DNA from: an uncultured Paracoccaceae bacterium
Lineage (GTDB): Bacteria > Pseudomonadota > Alphaproteobacteria > Rhodobacterales > Rhodobacteraceae
DNA length: 64,000 nucleotides
Direction of reading: 5' to 3'
Assembly: GCA_947493745.1 (NCBI GenBank)
Contig: CANLSM010000008.1
Span: forward strand, 1 to 64,000
The notes below the pieces were generated by a model, which made no database searches, was not told the origin of the DNA, and saw only the letters and a list, made by a program, of their open reading frames with translations. Every line of letters begins with the position of its first letter. Position 1 is the first letter of the stretch. Position numbers and translations under genes: made by a program. Shown here one piece after another: positions 38,136 through 46,870 of this stretch.

Positions 38136-38572
38136 CAGAGACTCCTGTCAGGAAATGAGAAGGCCGCCGCGATCCGGCGCGCCCAGGCCTCGGTCAGAGG
38201 CGTCTCGACGACACCTCGCCCCGAATAGGCATGAATGATGGAAGGGTATCCGGCCGCCGCATCCGCCCGGATCGCCAGATGCTTTGCCACACCGCCCGAC
38301 TTCATCCGGAAGACGAGCAGATCACCCGCGACCGCATCGCCGGTCTCATTCAGATGACGTGCAGCAGCCTCCAGCAGACGCTCCTGCCGGTCGGTCTCGG
38401 ACCAGTCCTGTGTATAGGCCGGAACAAGCTCCGGCTCCCGACCATAGACCTCGCGCCAGATCCCGCGCAACAGCCCGAGGCAATCCGTACCCGCACCCTT
38501 GCAGCTTGCCTGATGCTGATACGGGGTACCAAGCCAGGTCCGTGCCTCCCCGACAATCTCGGATCGCAGCAT
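38135..38572 (-). CDS. GTA NlpC/P60-type peptidase gp14
   Basis: A 145-residue cysteine peptidase. The catalytic Cys31 is in GAGTDCLGLLRG and the His in GGVAKHLAIRAD, with another His in IIHAYSG. In the tail tip it probably helps the particle cross the peptidoglycan of the recipient. It follows gp13 directly and its stop is shared with the gp15 start region. Confidence 0.93.
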   Translation of the reverse strand: MLRSEIVGEARTWLGTPYQHQASCKGAGTDCLGLLRGIWREVYGREPELVPAYTQDWSETDRQERLLEAAARHLNETGDAVAGDLLVFRMKSGGVAKHLAIRADAAAGYPSIIHAYSGRGVVETPLTEAWARRIAAAFSFPDRSL

Positions 38573-39481
38573 CTAGTTGCCCCCATTGATCGTTGAAAAC
38601 AGGCTGGCGCCATTGTGGTCGCTGCCGCCCTTCGGATAGGTCGAGATCCAGTCCTCACCCGGAATATGCGGAAAGCCCCTGAAATTCAGAAAGTTTCCGA
38701 ACTTCTCCCGACAGGTGACGGCACGTTTGTCGCACCCCGCGCTCAGCCGCAGAACGTCGCCCTCCATGATCCTTTGCGGGGCTTCATCCCAGAGATCAAT
38801 CACCCGGACGGCCCCGTCCTGCCGGTCGGCACGGATCATGCTTGTTGTCCCCACATTCGCGCCCGAAAGCCATGTCAGCGTTCCGCGCTCGAACCAGCCG
38901 GGCGCGAAGCCGTCCAGACCGGTGAGGGTCAGGCTCGCCCCTATCGGCACGTCGGCAATGCTCAACTCGGCGCTGAGGGTCTCCGCACCCAGATCCACAC
39001 CGCATTTCCCATCTCCAAGCGCACATTCACAGGTTCGCAAGTAGGCCCGACCGACCGGCTGGTTGAGCGCTTCCGCCAACCCGCGCAGTTCCGCCTCGAA
39101 GGCACCACCTGCGTTGCGGATCTCGCCAAGCGATCCTTTGAAGAGATCAACCCGCAGATCGGGACGGTCCCAGTCGACAAGCCAAAGCGTGACACCTGCG
39201 CGGTCATATCGACCGGCCAGGATGTCGGCCTCGGTCAATCCGATGGAGGACAGCGCGCCCACCACCTCGGTGTTGTCGACGCTCAGGCCGGTCGAGCGCT
39301 CGACCGCGCCCGCATCCAGCCCGGATCTCGCCTCATAGGTCAGACCGCCAAAGGTAATATCGCCATCATGATCGGTGAAGCCGAGCGCCGTTCCGTCCTG
39401 ACGGTCAATGCGCCAGCACCGGCAAAACGTCGTCGCCCCCGCATCGAGCCGCGCCTGAAGCTCCGGATCAAGCGCGCGCAT
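38573..39481 (-). CDS. GTA tail hub protein gp13 (DUF2163)
   Basis: A 302-residue protein starting at MRALDPELQARLDAGATTFC, with the start codon overlapping the gp12 stop. The pattern FCRCWRIDRQDGTALGFTDHDGD and the Cys-rich CECALGDGKCGVDL are typical of the DUF2163/phage BR0599 family, which forms the baseplate hub. Several cysteines (CDKRAVTCREKFGN) suggest a bound metal cluster or zinc; this fits the family but is not proven here. Confidence 0.93.
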   Translation of the reverse strand: MRALDPELQARLDAGATTFCRCWRIDRQDGTALGFTDHDGDITFGGLTYEARSGLDAGAVERSTGLSVDNTEVVGALSSIGLTEADILAGRYDRAGVTLWLVDWDRPDLRVDLFKGSLGEIRNAGGAFEAELRGLAEALNQPVGRAYLRTCECALGDGKCGVDLGAETLSAELSIADVPIGASLTLTGLDGFAPGWFERGTLTWLSGANVGTTSMIRADRQDGAVRVIDLWDEAPQRIMEGDVLRLSAGCDKRAVTCREKFGNFLNFRGFPHIPGEDWISTYPKGGSDHNGASLFSTINGGN

Positions 39482-40113
39482 CAGACCCGCACCTCGACAA
39501 TCGGCACATCGGGGATTTCTCCGGCAGAGAAACTCGCAACGCTGGCGACGATCCGGTCGGTGTCGAAGCGGACGGGCACGTCGAACTCGAAGCCTGCCGT
39601 GATCGTCGCACCGATCTCGGGTGGCACCGCGAACTCGATCCATCCCGTCTGATAATCAACGGTGAAATCCACATCGATCTCGCGTTTGTCGCCGGAGATC
39701 CCCGCACTCACACTGGCCATGACCGGCTTTATCACCGGACGGTGATAGCTGATCTCGCCCGAGCGATAGGTGCGGCAAAGCTGAAAGCGTGTCTTCTCCC
39801 CGTCACCCTCACCAAGCGGCTGGTCAAGGAAGTCGGGGTCGTCGGACAGGATGCAGGACTTGTAGTCCGTCCAGTCCTTCCAGCGAAACCCGAAAAGCTG
39901 ACCCTGGCGCGCCTGGAAGAATGCGATCAACGTCCCCAGATCGTCGAGCGAGCGCATGCCCATGCCCGCATCATAGCGCCTGCGCGAATGCGCCCAGGGC
40001 GTGTTCCGCTCCTCAAAACCGTTGGACAGGGTCACGATCTCGGTGCGTCGCTCGGGCCCTCCGGAGGAACCGAAGGACAGGTTCTCAGGGAACCGTACAT
40101 CATGGAAATTCAT
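39481..40113 (-). CDS. GTA distal tail protein gp12 (DUF2460)
   Basis: A 210-residue protein with the DUF2460 signature FHDVRFPENLSFGSSGGPERRTEI (only partly quoted: FPENLSFGSSGG) and WAHSRRRYDAG. In GTA particles it forms the distal tail ring between the tube and the hub. It starts nine bases after the tape-measure gene and overlaps gp13 by one base. Confidence 0.93.
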   Translation of the reverse strand: MNFHDVRFPENLSFGSSGGPERRTEIVTLSNGFEERNTPWAHSRRRYDAGMGMRSLDDLGTLIAFFQARQGQLFGFRWKDWTDYKSCILSDDPDFLDQPLGEGDGEKTRFQLCRTYRSGEISYHRPVIKPVMASVSAGISGDKREIDVDFTVDYQTGWIEFAVPPEIGATITAGFEFDVPVRFDTDRIVASVASFSAGEIPDVPIVEVRV

Positions 40114-40122
40114 CGAACTGCC

Positions 40123-40785
40123 TCACATATTGCGATTGCCGCGCGCCATCAGCCGACCCATCTGGGCCGCAATCTGAGAGCGGGAGCGGTTGAAACCGGC
40201 AACATCCGGCGTCTGGATATTCATCGTGACATTGACGGACTTGCCGCCCGAGGCCCGCACTCCCAGCGCACCGTCCGCACCACGGCTGAGCGGCATGATT
40301 GCCTCGGGGCCCGCCTCGCCCATCAGACCAGTCCCTCCGCGCATCGGAAAGGTCGTGGCCGAGCTCACGACACCCCCCTTCGCAAAGGCCTGCACCCGGC
40401 CGGAGACAAAGGCTCCACCCTTCTCGAACGGCGTCAACGAGGACAACGCGCCCTGAACACCATTGGTGATGAGATCGCCAACCGCGTTCTGAACCGGCGC
40501 CAGCGCCTGACCGAGCAGGTTCGACGCCATCGATATCCCGATCTGTCCGAACACATCGGACAGCCGCGCGCCGTCAAAGATCAGGTCCTCGAAGGCCGAT
40601 CGCAGGTTGCGGCCCAGGCTCTTGGACAATCTCGAACTGTCCAGGCTCGCATCGCGCATCGAGGACCGCACATCCTCGATCTCCGAGCGAAAGGCGGATG
40701 AAACCGCCTCCGCTCCCGCAAGCGAACTTTCGAGATCCGCCAGTGATCCTTCCAGACGCTCCGCGCCATCATCAACTTCCGCCAT
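40123..40785 (-). CDS. GTA tape measure protein gp11
   Basis: A 220-residue tail-length protein, very short compared with phage tape measures but usual for GTAs, whose tails are short. The N-terminal half is a coiled coil (ERLEGSLADLESSLAGAEAV). The C-terminal half has Gly-rich segments FAKGGVVSSATTFPM and GLMGEAGPEAIMPL, which are typical of tape measures. The start at MAEVDDGAERL overlaps the preceding gene by 14 bases. Confidence 0.92.
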   Translation of the reverse strand: MAEVDDGAERLEGSLADLESSLAGAEAVSSAFRSEIEDVRSSMRDASLDSSRLSKSLGRNLRSAFEDLIFDGARLSDVFGQIGISMASNLLGQALAPVQNAVGDLITNGVQGALSSLTPFEKGGAFVSGRVQAFAKGGVVSSATTFPMRGGTGLMGEAGPEAIMPLSRGADGALGVRASGGKSVNVTMNIQTPDVAGFNRSRSQIAAQMGRLMARGNRNM

Positions 40786-40981
40786 CTGTCTGTCCTTGTC
40801 GCTTGTCGGGATACGCCGCACTCAGCGCCTCAAACCGTGCCCGCGAAAAGCCCTGCGGCCCTTCATCGAGTCCGGCCATGAGAAGCAGTTCGACCGGCGT
40901 CATCTCCCAGAATTCCTGAGGAGAAATACGCAATCGCGACATCCCCAGCCGCATCAGGCCGGGCCAGTCGAGACCGCTCAC
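40772..40981 (-). CDS. GTA tail assembly chaperone-like protein (gp10.1, rcc01693 type)
   Basis: A 69-residue protein (MSGLDWPGLMRLGMSRLRIS, then PQEFWEMTPVELLLMAGL). The pattern LRISPQEFWEMTPVEL is the hallmark of the small phage tail assembly chaperones that lie just before the tape measure gene. It overlaps gp10 by four bases and the tape measure by 14, as expected for coupled expression. Confidence 0.88.
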   Translation of the reverse strand: MSGLDWPGLMRLGMSRLRISPQEFWEMTPVELLLMAGLDEGPQGFSRARFEALSAAYPDKRQGQTDGGS

Positions 40982-41289
40982 TCCGTCACCTCCGGTAAGG
41001 CGAAAGTCAGCTTCAGAAGCTGTGCCGCCGCCCGGGCCGCCGCGACGGGTCCGCCATCGATCTCCGCCACGCGCAGATCGTCCTCGCCCAGATCCGTCAA
41101 CCCGGCCGCAAGCAGGGCGATGATATCGGTCGTTGTGAAATCGCCGGTCTCGAACCGCTCGACGAGGCCCGTCAACGAGGACGCGCCCAGGCCCGCCTCT
41201 AGTTCCGCCAATGCACCAAGGCTCAACCGCAACCGACGCTCCTGACCATTGATCGTGAGCGTCACTTCGCCCCGATACGGATTGGCCAT
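40978..41289 (-). CDS. GTA tail assembly chaperone gp10
   Basis: A 103-residue protein starting MANPYRGEVTLTINGQERRL, with LRLSLGALAELEAGLG, which is characteristic of the GTA gp10/tail assembly chaperone family. It overlaps gp9 by one base. It probably binds the tape measure during assembly together with the next small protein. Confidence 0.9.
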   Translation of the reverse strand: MANPYRGEVTLTINGQERRLRLSLGALAELEAGLGASSLTGLVERFETGDFTTTDIIALLAAGLTDLGEDDLRVAEIDGGPVAAARAAAQLLKLTFALPEVTE

Positions 41290-41702
41290 CAGAGCGCCTC
41301 GAAGGTCAGCACACCCGCAGACGCCATGGCCATCTCGTAGACCGCCTCGCCGTCATACTGTCCCGAATACTCGATGGAGGTGATCTGGAACGGTCCCTCC
41401 ACCACGCCGAAATCCGGGATGATGACCTGAAATGCCGGGATCGAGCCGTCAAAAAACAGCTGCCGGGCACGCTCGTCCGTATCGCCATCGCGAAACACAC
41501 CCGACCCGCTGATCGAGGCGGATCGCACGCCTGTTCCACCCAGCAGTTCGCGCCAGCCGCCGGTACTCTGAATGTTGGTGATGTCGACCGTCTCTGCATT
41601 GAAGGTGATCCGGCTGGCACGCAGACCGGCAATCGTCTCAAACGTGCCCGTTCCGGTCATGTCGAGCTTGATCAGCAAATCCTTGCCTTTTTGGGCAACC
41701 AT
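41289..41702 (-). CDS. GTA major tail protein gp9 (TP901-1 type)
   Basis: The 137-residue tail-tube subunit. MVAQKGKDLLIKLDMTGTGT, ITFNAETVDITNIQSTGGWR and the C-terminal EMAMASAGVLTFEAL match the TP901-1-type major tail protein. It is separated from gp8 by about 40 bases, one of the few small gaps in the cluster. Confidence 0.95.
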   Translation of the reverse strand: MVAQKGKDLLIKLDMTGTGTFETIAGLRASRITFNAETVDITNIQSTGGWRELLGGTGVRSASISGSGVFRDGDTDERARQLFFDGSIPAFQVIIPDFGVVEGPFQITSIEYSGQYDGEAVYEMAMASAGVLTFEAL

Positions 41703-41743
41703 GAGCGTCGTCCTTTTGTAATGATACGAATGAAAAGAATGAG

Positions 41744-42166
41744 TTAGACGTCTTCGAGCACGGCCCGAAACCGCAAGGCCACCCGGCGGCGTTCACGCAC
41801 GCCGCGGCCCCGGTCGGCGCGCGCAAAGAGAAACCGCAGGCCGATGAGCGCCCCTCGCGACAGGTTCAGCGGCGCATCCACCAGCGCCTCGCAAACAGCA
41901 CCCGCGACCGTCTTCGCGGTCCGGAAACCGGCCTGCGTCGAATGCACGGTGACCGTGAAATCATGCGCCGCGCCGCGATGGGTCTTGTCCCCGCCATCGC
42001 GGACCCGCTCCTGCCCGATGGTGACATGCAGCTCGGGCGCATCGGCCACCGGTCCCGGTACGGTTCCGTCAAAGATCGCGCCACCGACCAGACCGGTCAG
42101 GGTTGCGTCACTGTTCAGCCGATCATAGACGGCCACCTGCAACGCCTCAGCCAGTGCGTAGGTCAT
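41744..42166 (-). CDS. GTA tail terminator-like protein gp8 (DUF3168)
   Basis: A 140-residue protein from MTYALAEALQVAVYDRLNSD. VYDRLNSDATLTGLVGG and HDFTVTVHSTQAG are typical of DUF3168, the tail-completion/terminator fold. The start overlaps the gp7 stop (ATGA). It caps the tail tube at the head-proximal end in related systems. Confidence 0.92.
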   Translation of the reverse strand: MTYALAEALQVAVYDRLNSDATLTGLVGGAIFDGTVPGPVADAPELHVTIGQERVRDGGDKTHRGAAHDFTVTVHSTQAGFRTAKTVAGAVCEALVDAPLNLSRGALIGLRFLFARADRGRGVRERRRVALRFRAVLEDV

Positions 42167-42501
42167 CCCGCCTCTCCCTCGACGGTATAGCAAAGCAGAT
42201 ACTTGCCGCTTTGGTCGATCTCGGTCACCGCCTTGATATCGAACAGCCGGTCGCCCTCGCGAAACCGCTGATCCGGGCGCGGACGGGAGGCTGCGCCCTC
42301 AGGCGCACCGCGCACGATAATGCGCGTGGAGACCGTGGCCTGCTCGATACCGGCAGCCACGCTCTCGCGTCCCGTCCGCGCCGACACATCCGCCCAGAGC
42401 AGGCCGCGGGCAATCCACCCGCCGGTCAGGCCACCCGCTCCGTCCAGAACCATGTTGCGCTCTTCAAGCACCAGCTTGCGGTTCAGCTTGGGTTCCTTCA
42501 T
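42163..42501 (-). CDS. GTA head-tail adaptor gp7
   Basis: A 112-residue head-closure/stopper-like protein. LNRKLVLEERNMVLDGAGGL, the beta-rich VSTRIIVRG and REGDRLFDIKAVTEID fit the family. It overlaps gp6 and gp8 by four bases each. Confidence 0.9.
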   Translation of the reverse strand: MKEPKLNRKLVLEERNMVLDGAGGLTGGWIARGLLWADVSARTGRESVAAGIEQATVSTRIIVRGAPEGAASRPRPDQRFREGDRLFDIKAVTEIDQSGKYLLCYTVEGEAG

Positions 42502-43091
42502 TTGCCACCTCCCGTGATACGCAGATTGCGATAGCGCTCGATCAGCGAAAGCACACCGAAGGGCAGCGCATCACCGGAGCCACCGACCTCATGCCGCCGC
42601 TCGTAGAAATAGGCCGCAAGGATCAGGACCGCCTGTGCGAGGTCGGACGGCACTTCGTCCCAGCTCTCGCCAAACCCGGCACGAAACTCGACCCGCGCCG
42701 TTCCCAGGTTGGGGATCTGCGGCAGGACGCCGGTCGCTGCCAGGCAGGGCCGTTGAGTGTCCGCGATCAGACGATAGCTCTGGGGATCGATGCCGGTCTC
42801 CTGACCGCTGCTCGCAACCAGAACCAGCGCAGAGATCGACCGGACCGGCGCGATTGGCAGCACCTGCCGGTCAGCGCCCGCCCAGCTGACAACCTCCCAG
42901 GCAAAATCGCGCGCCAGTATCGCCTTTCCGATCCGCGCCTCGATCGTTGCCATGGCTGCTTTCAGATAGGCCTCCAGCAAGCTGTCCTGACTGCCATCAT
43001 CGGCAAATCCGGTGCCAAGGCGCAGCTGATCGCCAAGCGCGCGCACCGGAAAGGCCCCCGGCCCCGGTGTCGTCAATTCTGTGAGGTTCAT
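42498..43091 (-). CDS. GTA head-tail connector gp6
   Basis: A 197-residue helical connector. LLEAYLKAAMATIEARIGKA and the C-terminal DLAQAVLILAAYFYERRHEV are typical of the gp6-like head-tail connector that sits under the portal. It overlaps gp7 by four bases; about 50 bases lie between it and the next gene upstream. Confidence 0.92.
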   Translation of the reverse strand: MNLTELTTPGPGAFPVRALGDQLRLGTGFADDGSQDSLLEAYLKAAMATIEARIGKAILARDFAWEVVSWAGADRQVLPIAPVRSISALVLVASSGQETGIDPQSYRLIADTQRPCLAATGVLPQIPNLGTARVEFRAGFGESWDEVPSDLAQAVLILAAYFYERRHEVGGSGDALPFGVLSLIERYRNLRITGGGK

Positions 43092-43141
43092 GGATGTTCT
43101 CCGAAACCGCGCCCCTCGGGGCCGGGAGTAAAAAACAAGGG

Positions 43142-43435
43142 TCAGGCAGCAATCCGCAGCACAATTGCGCGTTCCAGCGCACGTCCCGCAGTGGTCATCA
43201 CCCGCGCGGAAAGCATGTAGACGTTTCCCGGAACACCGCCCGAAACCTCGACAACGCTTTGCGTGGGCTTGACCAACTGGGTCTTGATGGAAAGCTCATC
43301 TGCCCTGACCACGCGATGGATCAGCCAGCCGAGATCACTCTCGACCCGCTCGCCCTGCTGCAGGTAGCCATCCGACCAGTTCAGGCAGTAGGACGCATCC
43401 GCATCCGCTTGCTTGAGAAGATAACCACTCATCAT
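43142..43435 (-). CDS. Small protein between capsid and connector genes
   Basis: A 97-residue protein from MMSGYLLKQADADASYCLNW; ATG codons at 43432 and 43456 are alternatives and no RBS is decisive. The protein is beta-rich (SVVEVSGGVPGNVYMLSARV, TAGRALERAIVLRIAA) and resembles the small fibre- or adaptor-type structural proteins of phages. The sequence LSIKTQLVKPTQSVV suggests a jelly-roll or Ig-like fold. I cannot tie it to a numbered Rhodobacter capsulatus GTA gene. It is encoded on the operon strand between the capsid and gp6 genes. Confidence 0.7.
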   Translation of the reverse strand: MMSGYLLKQADADASYCLNWSDGYLQQGERVESDLGWLIHRVVRADELSIKTQLVKPTQSVVEVSGGVPGNVYMLSARVMTTAGRALERAIVLRIAA

Positions 43436-43539
43436 ATTTCCAGTCTTCAAGGACATCCCCGGCCCGGCGCAGTCGGATCGGGAGAGAGGAAACCGGCAAC
43501 AGCCGGACCGGAGATGTCAGGGGATCCAGCAGGCGAGAC

Positions 43540-44739
43540 TTAGCTCACGCCGAACTTCAGCAGTTTGATCGCGGCAAAATCGCTGACATCGCCACCGATG
43601 CGCTTGGTCGCATAGAACAGGACATGCGGCTTGGCGGAGTACGGATCGCGCAGGATACGCAGATCGGGACGCTCGGCCACTGTATAGCCTGCGGCAAAGT
43701 CACCGAACGCAATCGCCGTCTCTTCGGCGGCAATATCGGGCATCGCCTCCGAGATCAGCACCGGATAGCCCATCAGACGCGCAGGCTCGCCCGCGGCCAG
43801 ACCATCGGTCCAGAGGAACCGGCCATCGGCGTCCTTCATCTTGCGCACGGCGCCCGCGGTCTTGGAGTTCATCACGAAGCTTGCATTCGCCCGGTAACGC
43901 GCACCCAGCGCATAGACCAGATCGACAATCGCATCCGCCGGACCCGCAGACGCGAAATCGCCGCTCTGCCCGGTGGCCACGTAACCCAGCTCGCCCCAGC
44001 TCCAGACATCGTTGGCCACAGCCGTGTAGGTCAGGAAACCGGTCGGCTTGTCGATGCCGTCGCCATTGATGAAGGCCACGCTCTCGGCGCGCTGGAACTT
44101 GTCGGCGATCCGGCTCGCCAGCCAGCCCTCGACATCGAACGCACTGTCATCTAGCAGCCGCTGCGAGGCCTTGGGCAGCGCCGACAATTCATGCAGCGGA
44201 ATCGAGATCCGGTCGATGATCGGCGTCCCGGTATCGGCCTGCGCCGCCGCCTCGGTGGCCCAGCCGCTCTCGATATCCGTGTGGTCAATCAGCACGTCAT
44301 AGGCCGAGCTTTCAACCTGCACGACATTGGCGATGGAGCGGATCGAAGCCGCGCTTTCGAGCACCGAGCTGATGCGCCCGACCGTCTCGGGATCAACAAG
44401 ATAACCGCCTTCTGCGGCGACCGCGGTCGAGAGCGCTTTCTCCTCCATCTCCAGCCCGCGCAGAGCGTCATCATCGCCCGAACGCAGATAGGCCCCGAAG
44501 GCCTTCTTGTGCGGCAGCTCCACTTCGGCAGAGCGCGACAGAGGGGCGCGCTGCGCGCTCACAGTTTTTCGATCCAGCATGGCCAAACGGGTATCCTGTT
44601 CCTTGAGTTTCAATTTAAGGTCGTCCTGAAAATCTTTGAAATCACTCAGAAACCCGGCCATTGCGGCCTTCACCTCATGGGCCGGGGTCTGAACCGGTTG
44701 GGCAGAACCCGCCCGGGATTTGGTCTCAGAGTTGTTCAT
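43540..44739 (-). CDS. GTA major capsid protein gp5 (HK97 fold)
   Basis: A 399-residue HK97-type capsid protein with an N-terminal scaffold-like delta domain (about residues 20-110, coiled-coil FLSDFKDFQDDLKLKLKEQD) that is presumably removed by the gp4 protease. The core follows with AVAAEGGYLVDPETVGRI, ALPKASQRLLDDSAFDVEGW and SVAFINGDGIDKPTGFL. The start at MNNSETKSRAG has an AGAGGA RBS. It lies 33 bases after the protease gene. Confidence 0.96.
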   Translation of the reverse strand: MNNSETKSRAGSAQPVQTPAHEVKAAMAGFLSDFKDFQDDLKLKLKEQDTRLAMLDRKTVSAQRAPLSRSAEVELPHKKAFGAYLRSGDDDALRGLEMEEKALSTAVAAEGGYLVDPETVGRISSVLESAASIRSIANVVQVESSAYDVLIDHTDIESGWATEAAAQADTGTPIIDRISIPLHELSALPKASQRLLDDSAFDVEGWLASRIADKFQRAESVAFINGDGIDKPTGFLTYTAVANDVWSWGELGYVATGQSGDFASAGPADAIVDLVYALGARYRANASFVMNSKTAGAVRKMKDADGRFLWTDGLAAGEPARLMGYPVLISEAMPDIAAEETAIAFGDFAAGYTVAERPDLRILRDPYSAKPHVLFYATKRIGGDVSDFAAIKLLKFGVS

Positions 44740-44772
44740 CCAAATGTCCTCTTGAGTTTTCTGCGGCATCTC

Positions 44773-45312
44773 TCATGCCATCATCGTCCTGGCGGCCTGA
44801 AATGCCTCCGCCAGGTCCTGCGCCAGTGCCTGCCCGTCTTCCGACGGGTTCACCCGCGCCTCCGGCAGCATCGGAAACGTGACGACCGATACTTCCCAAA
44901 GCTCCACTTCGTGCAAAAGCCGTCCGGCCGGCGCCTTCTCCGCCCGCTTGGTGCGATAGCCGATGGACAGCCCGTCGATCGCGCCGGCCTTCAGAAGCGT
45001 CAGCGCCTCGCGCCCCTGCTGCACATCCGTGAGCAACCGACCCTTGACATAAAGCCCCTTGCCATCCTCTCGCACCTCATCCCAGACGCCGATGGGTTGC
45101 GCCGGATCATGCTGCCAGAGCATCCGGATCCGGGCCGAACCAGCCGCCAGACAGGCCTTGTAGGCCCCCTTCTGCACCACGTCCCCGCCCTGATCCACAT
45201 GCCCGAAAAGCGAGGCATAACCCTCGATCTGCCCGTCATTTTTCAGCGCAATATCGTCGCCCAACGCGCAATACTTCGTCTCCAGCGCAGGCGCGCCGCT
45301 TCCAAAAATCAT
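44773..45312 (-). CDS. GTA prohead protease gp4
   Basis: A 179-residue HK97-family serine protease. The catalytic His is in RMLWQHDP and the Ser in IDGLSIGYRT. EGYASLFGHVDQGGDVV is the usual N-terminal segment. It cleaves capsid subunits during head maturation. It lies between the small head-formation gene and the capsid gene. Confidence 0.95.
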   Translation of the reverse strand: MIFGSGAPALETKYCALGDDIALKNDGQIEGYASLFGHVDQGGDVVQKGAYKACLAAGSARIRMLWQHDPAQPIGVWDEVREDGKGLYVKGRLLTDVQQGREALTLLKAGAIDGLSIGYRTKRAEKAPAGRLLHEVELWEVSVVTFPMLPEARVNPSEDGQALAQDLAEAFQAARTMMA

Positions 45313-45324
45313 CGCCAGTTCCCT

Positions 45325-45564
45325 TTATTTCAGTTGCGCGAGAAGCGAATAGACCACGTCAGTGGCTAGGAATGTCGCCATGCCCGAGACCGCCAGCCAC
45401 ATCCGCCGTTCCAGCCGCTCCAGCGTCCGCTCGATCATCTTCAGCCGCTGATCCACCGCAGCCCAACGCGCCTCCGCCACCTTCTCATTGGCATCGATGC
45501 GCACATTGGCGGCCTGAAACGGCTCATAGAGGAATTTCGACCCCCCCACTTCCGTCCGGCTCAT
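45325..45564 (-). CDS. GTA head-formation protein (rcc01685-type)
   Basis: A 79-residue protein with a helical, partly coiled-coil middle (AEARWAAVDQRLKMIERTLERLERR) and a hydrophobic C-terminal helix (MWLAVSGMATFLATDVVYSLL). Small proteins of this layout lie between portal and protease in GTA clusters and are known as the rcc01685 family. The start overlaps the portal stop by four bases. Confidence 0.88.
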   Translation of the reverse strand: MSRTEVGGSKFLYEPFQAANVRIDANEKVAEARWAAVDQRLKMIERTLERLERRMWLAVSGMATFLATDVVYSLLAQLK

Positions 45565-46739
45565 GCGTCATCCACCAGTTTCGGCAGCCCCAGCATCTGG
45601 CGCTTTTCCGCATCACTGAGGAAACTCGCCGACGAGACCCGCTTCCACTGCGCGTCGCGCTCCGCACTCAGCGCCGGAATGTGATCAAGATCGGCCGCAA
45701 CCGTCAGTTCCGGCCCATAGAGCCCTCCCAGCCAGCCGCTCACCGCCGCCATGACCTTTGAGACCAGCGGCAACACCGTCAGCCGGTAAAACGCCCGGTT
45801 CGCCTCCTGGTAATTGGCATAGGAATTGTCGCCCGGAAGCCCCAGCAGCATCGGCGGGACCCCGAAGGCCAGCGCAATCTCGCGCGCCGCACTCTCCTTG
45901 GTTTTCTGGAACTCCATATCCGACGGCGAGAACCCCATCGGCTTCCAGTCCAGCCCGCCCTCCAGCAACATCGGGCGGCCCGCATTGCGCGCACCCTGAT
46001 GATGGGTTTCAAGCTCATCGACCAGCCGGTCATACTGATCCGTTCCCAGCGAGCCCTGACCATCAGACCCCTTGTAGATGATCGCTCCCGACGGCCGTGC
46101 GGCATTGTCCAGCAGCGCCTTTGACCAGCGCGACGCGGAGGTATGCACATCCAGCGCGGCGGCCGCCGCCTGCAACGCCGACAGTCCGTAATGGTCGTCC
46201 TGCGGATGAAAACTCTTCACATGGCAGATCGGCGCAAGCTCAGCACGCATGTCAAACCGGTGCTTCTTGGCACCGACCGCATACTCATAGGCCACCGGCC
46301 AGCCATCAGACCCGGGCACCACCGACATCCGGTCCGAACGCAGCACATAAAGCTCCTGCGGACCGCCATCGAGCGCCTCACCTGCGGCTTCCAGATACCC
46401 GTCTCCGGTCAACAGCAACTGCCCGAAGAAACTCTCGAACAGCGCCGCCCGGCCCTGCCCGGGATTTGGTTTGGCCAGCAGGCCCACCAGCGGGTGTACA
46501 TCATAGCGCCGCTCCGCATCCTGCACGATCAGCGGCAGGGCGGCGGCGGCCTCCGCGATCATCTTCACACAGCGAAACCCCACCGGATTGCCCGCAAAGC
46601 CCGAGCGGGTCAGCGAGGCTGTGTCGCGCGGCGACCAGGCCACCCGCCCTGACCCGTGAAACGAAATCACCGGTGCCGCCGCCGACGCCTTGGTCTCCGC
46701 CACCTCCGGCGCTGCCCCTCGAAATAGCTTCAAAACCAT
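45561..46739 (-). CDS. GTA portal protein gp3
   Basis: A 392-residue portal of the HK97 type. Conserved segments are GFRCVKMIAEAAAALPLIV, LLTGDGYLEA, FSPSDMEFQKTKESAAREIALAFGVPPMLLG and NYQEANRAFYRLTVLP. It forms the dodecameric ring through which DNA is packaged. Unlike the other genes of the cluster it is separated from its upstream neighbour, by 131 bases containing a hairpin and a dispersed repeat. Confidence 0.96.
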   Translation of the reverse strand: MVLKLFRGAAPEVAETKASAAAPVISFHGSGRVAWSPRDTASLTRSGFAGNPVGFRCVKMIAEAAAALPLIVQDAERRYDVHPLVGLLAKPNPGQGRAALFESFFGQLLLTGDGYLEAAGEALDGGPQELYVLRSDRMSVVPGSDGWPVAYEYAVGAKKHRFDMRAELAPICHVKSFHPQDDHYGLSALQAAAAALDVHTSASRWSKALLDNAARPSGAIIYKGSDGQGSLGTDQYDRLVDELETHHQGARNAGRPMLLEGGLDWKPMGFSPSDMEFQKTKESAAREIALAFGVPPMLLGLPGDNSYANYQEANRAFYRLTVLPLVSKVMAAVSGWLGGLYGPELTVAADLDHIPALSAERDAQWKRVSSASFLSDAEKRQMLGLPKLVDDA

Positions 46740-46783
46740 GGATCACGCGCTCCTGAAAAATGTGCCCGGGCCAGCGGCCCTTC

Positions 46784-46819
46784 AAAAAACAAAGGGCAGG
46801 CCCCAAAAGACCCGCCCTT
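46784..46819 (-). terminator. Terminator-like hairpin between TerL and portal genes
   Basis: On the minus strand, AAGGGC-n-GG pairs with CC-n-GCCCTT around a ten-base loop, followed by TTTGTTTTTT. It lies in the direction of GTA transcription and 45 bases before the portal start. Confidence 0.5.
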
Positions 46820-46829
46820 CTTCTTGGTA

Positions 46830-46851
46830 AAAATATCCCCGCCGGAGGCAT
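46830..46851 (+). repeat. Dispersed intergenic element, copy 2
   Basis: Identical over 22 bases to the element at 21707-21728 (core TATCCCCGCCGGAGGC). Here it lies between TerL and portal and is oriented opposite to GTA transcription. Confidence 0.7.
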
Positions 46852-46870
46852 CAGACCTCCTGCACATATC

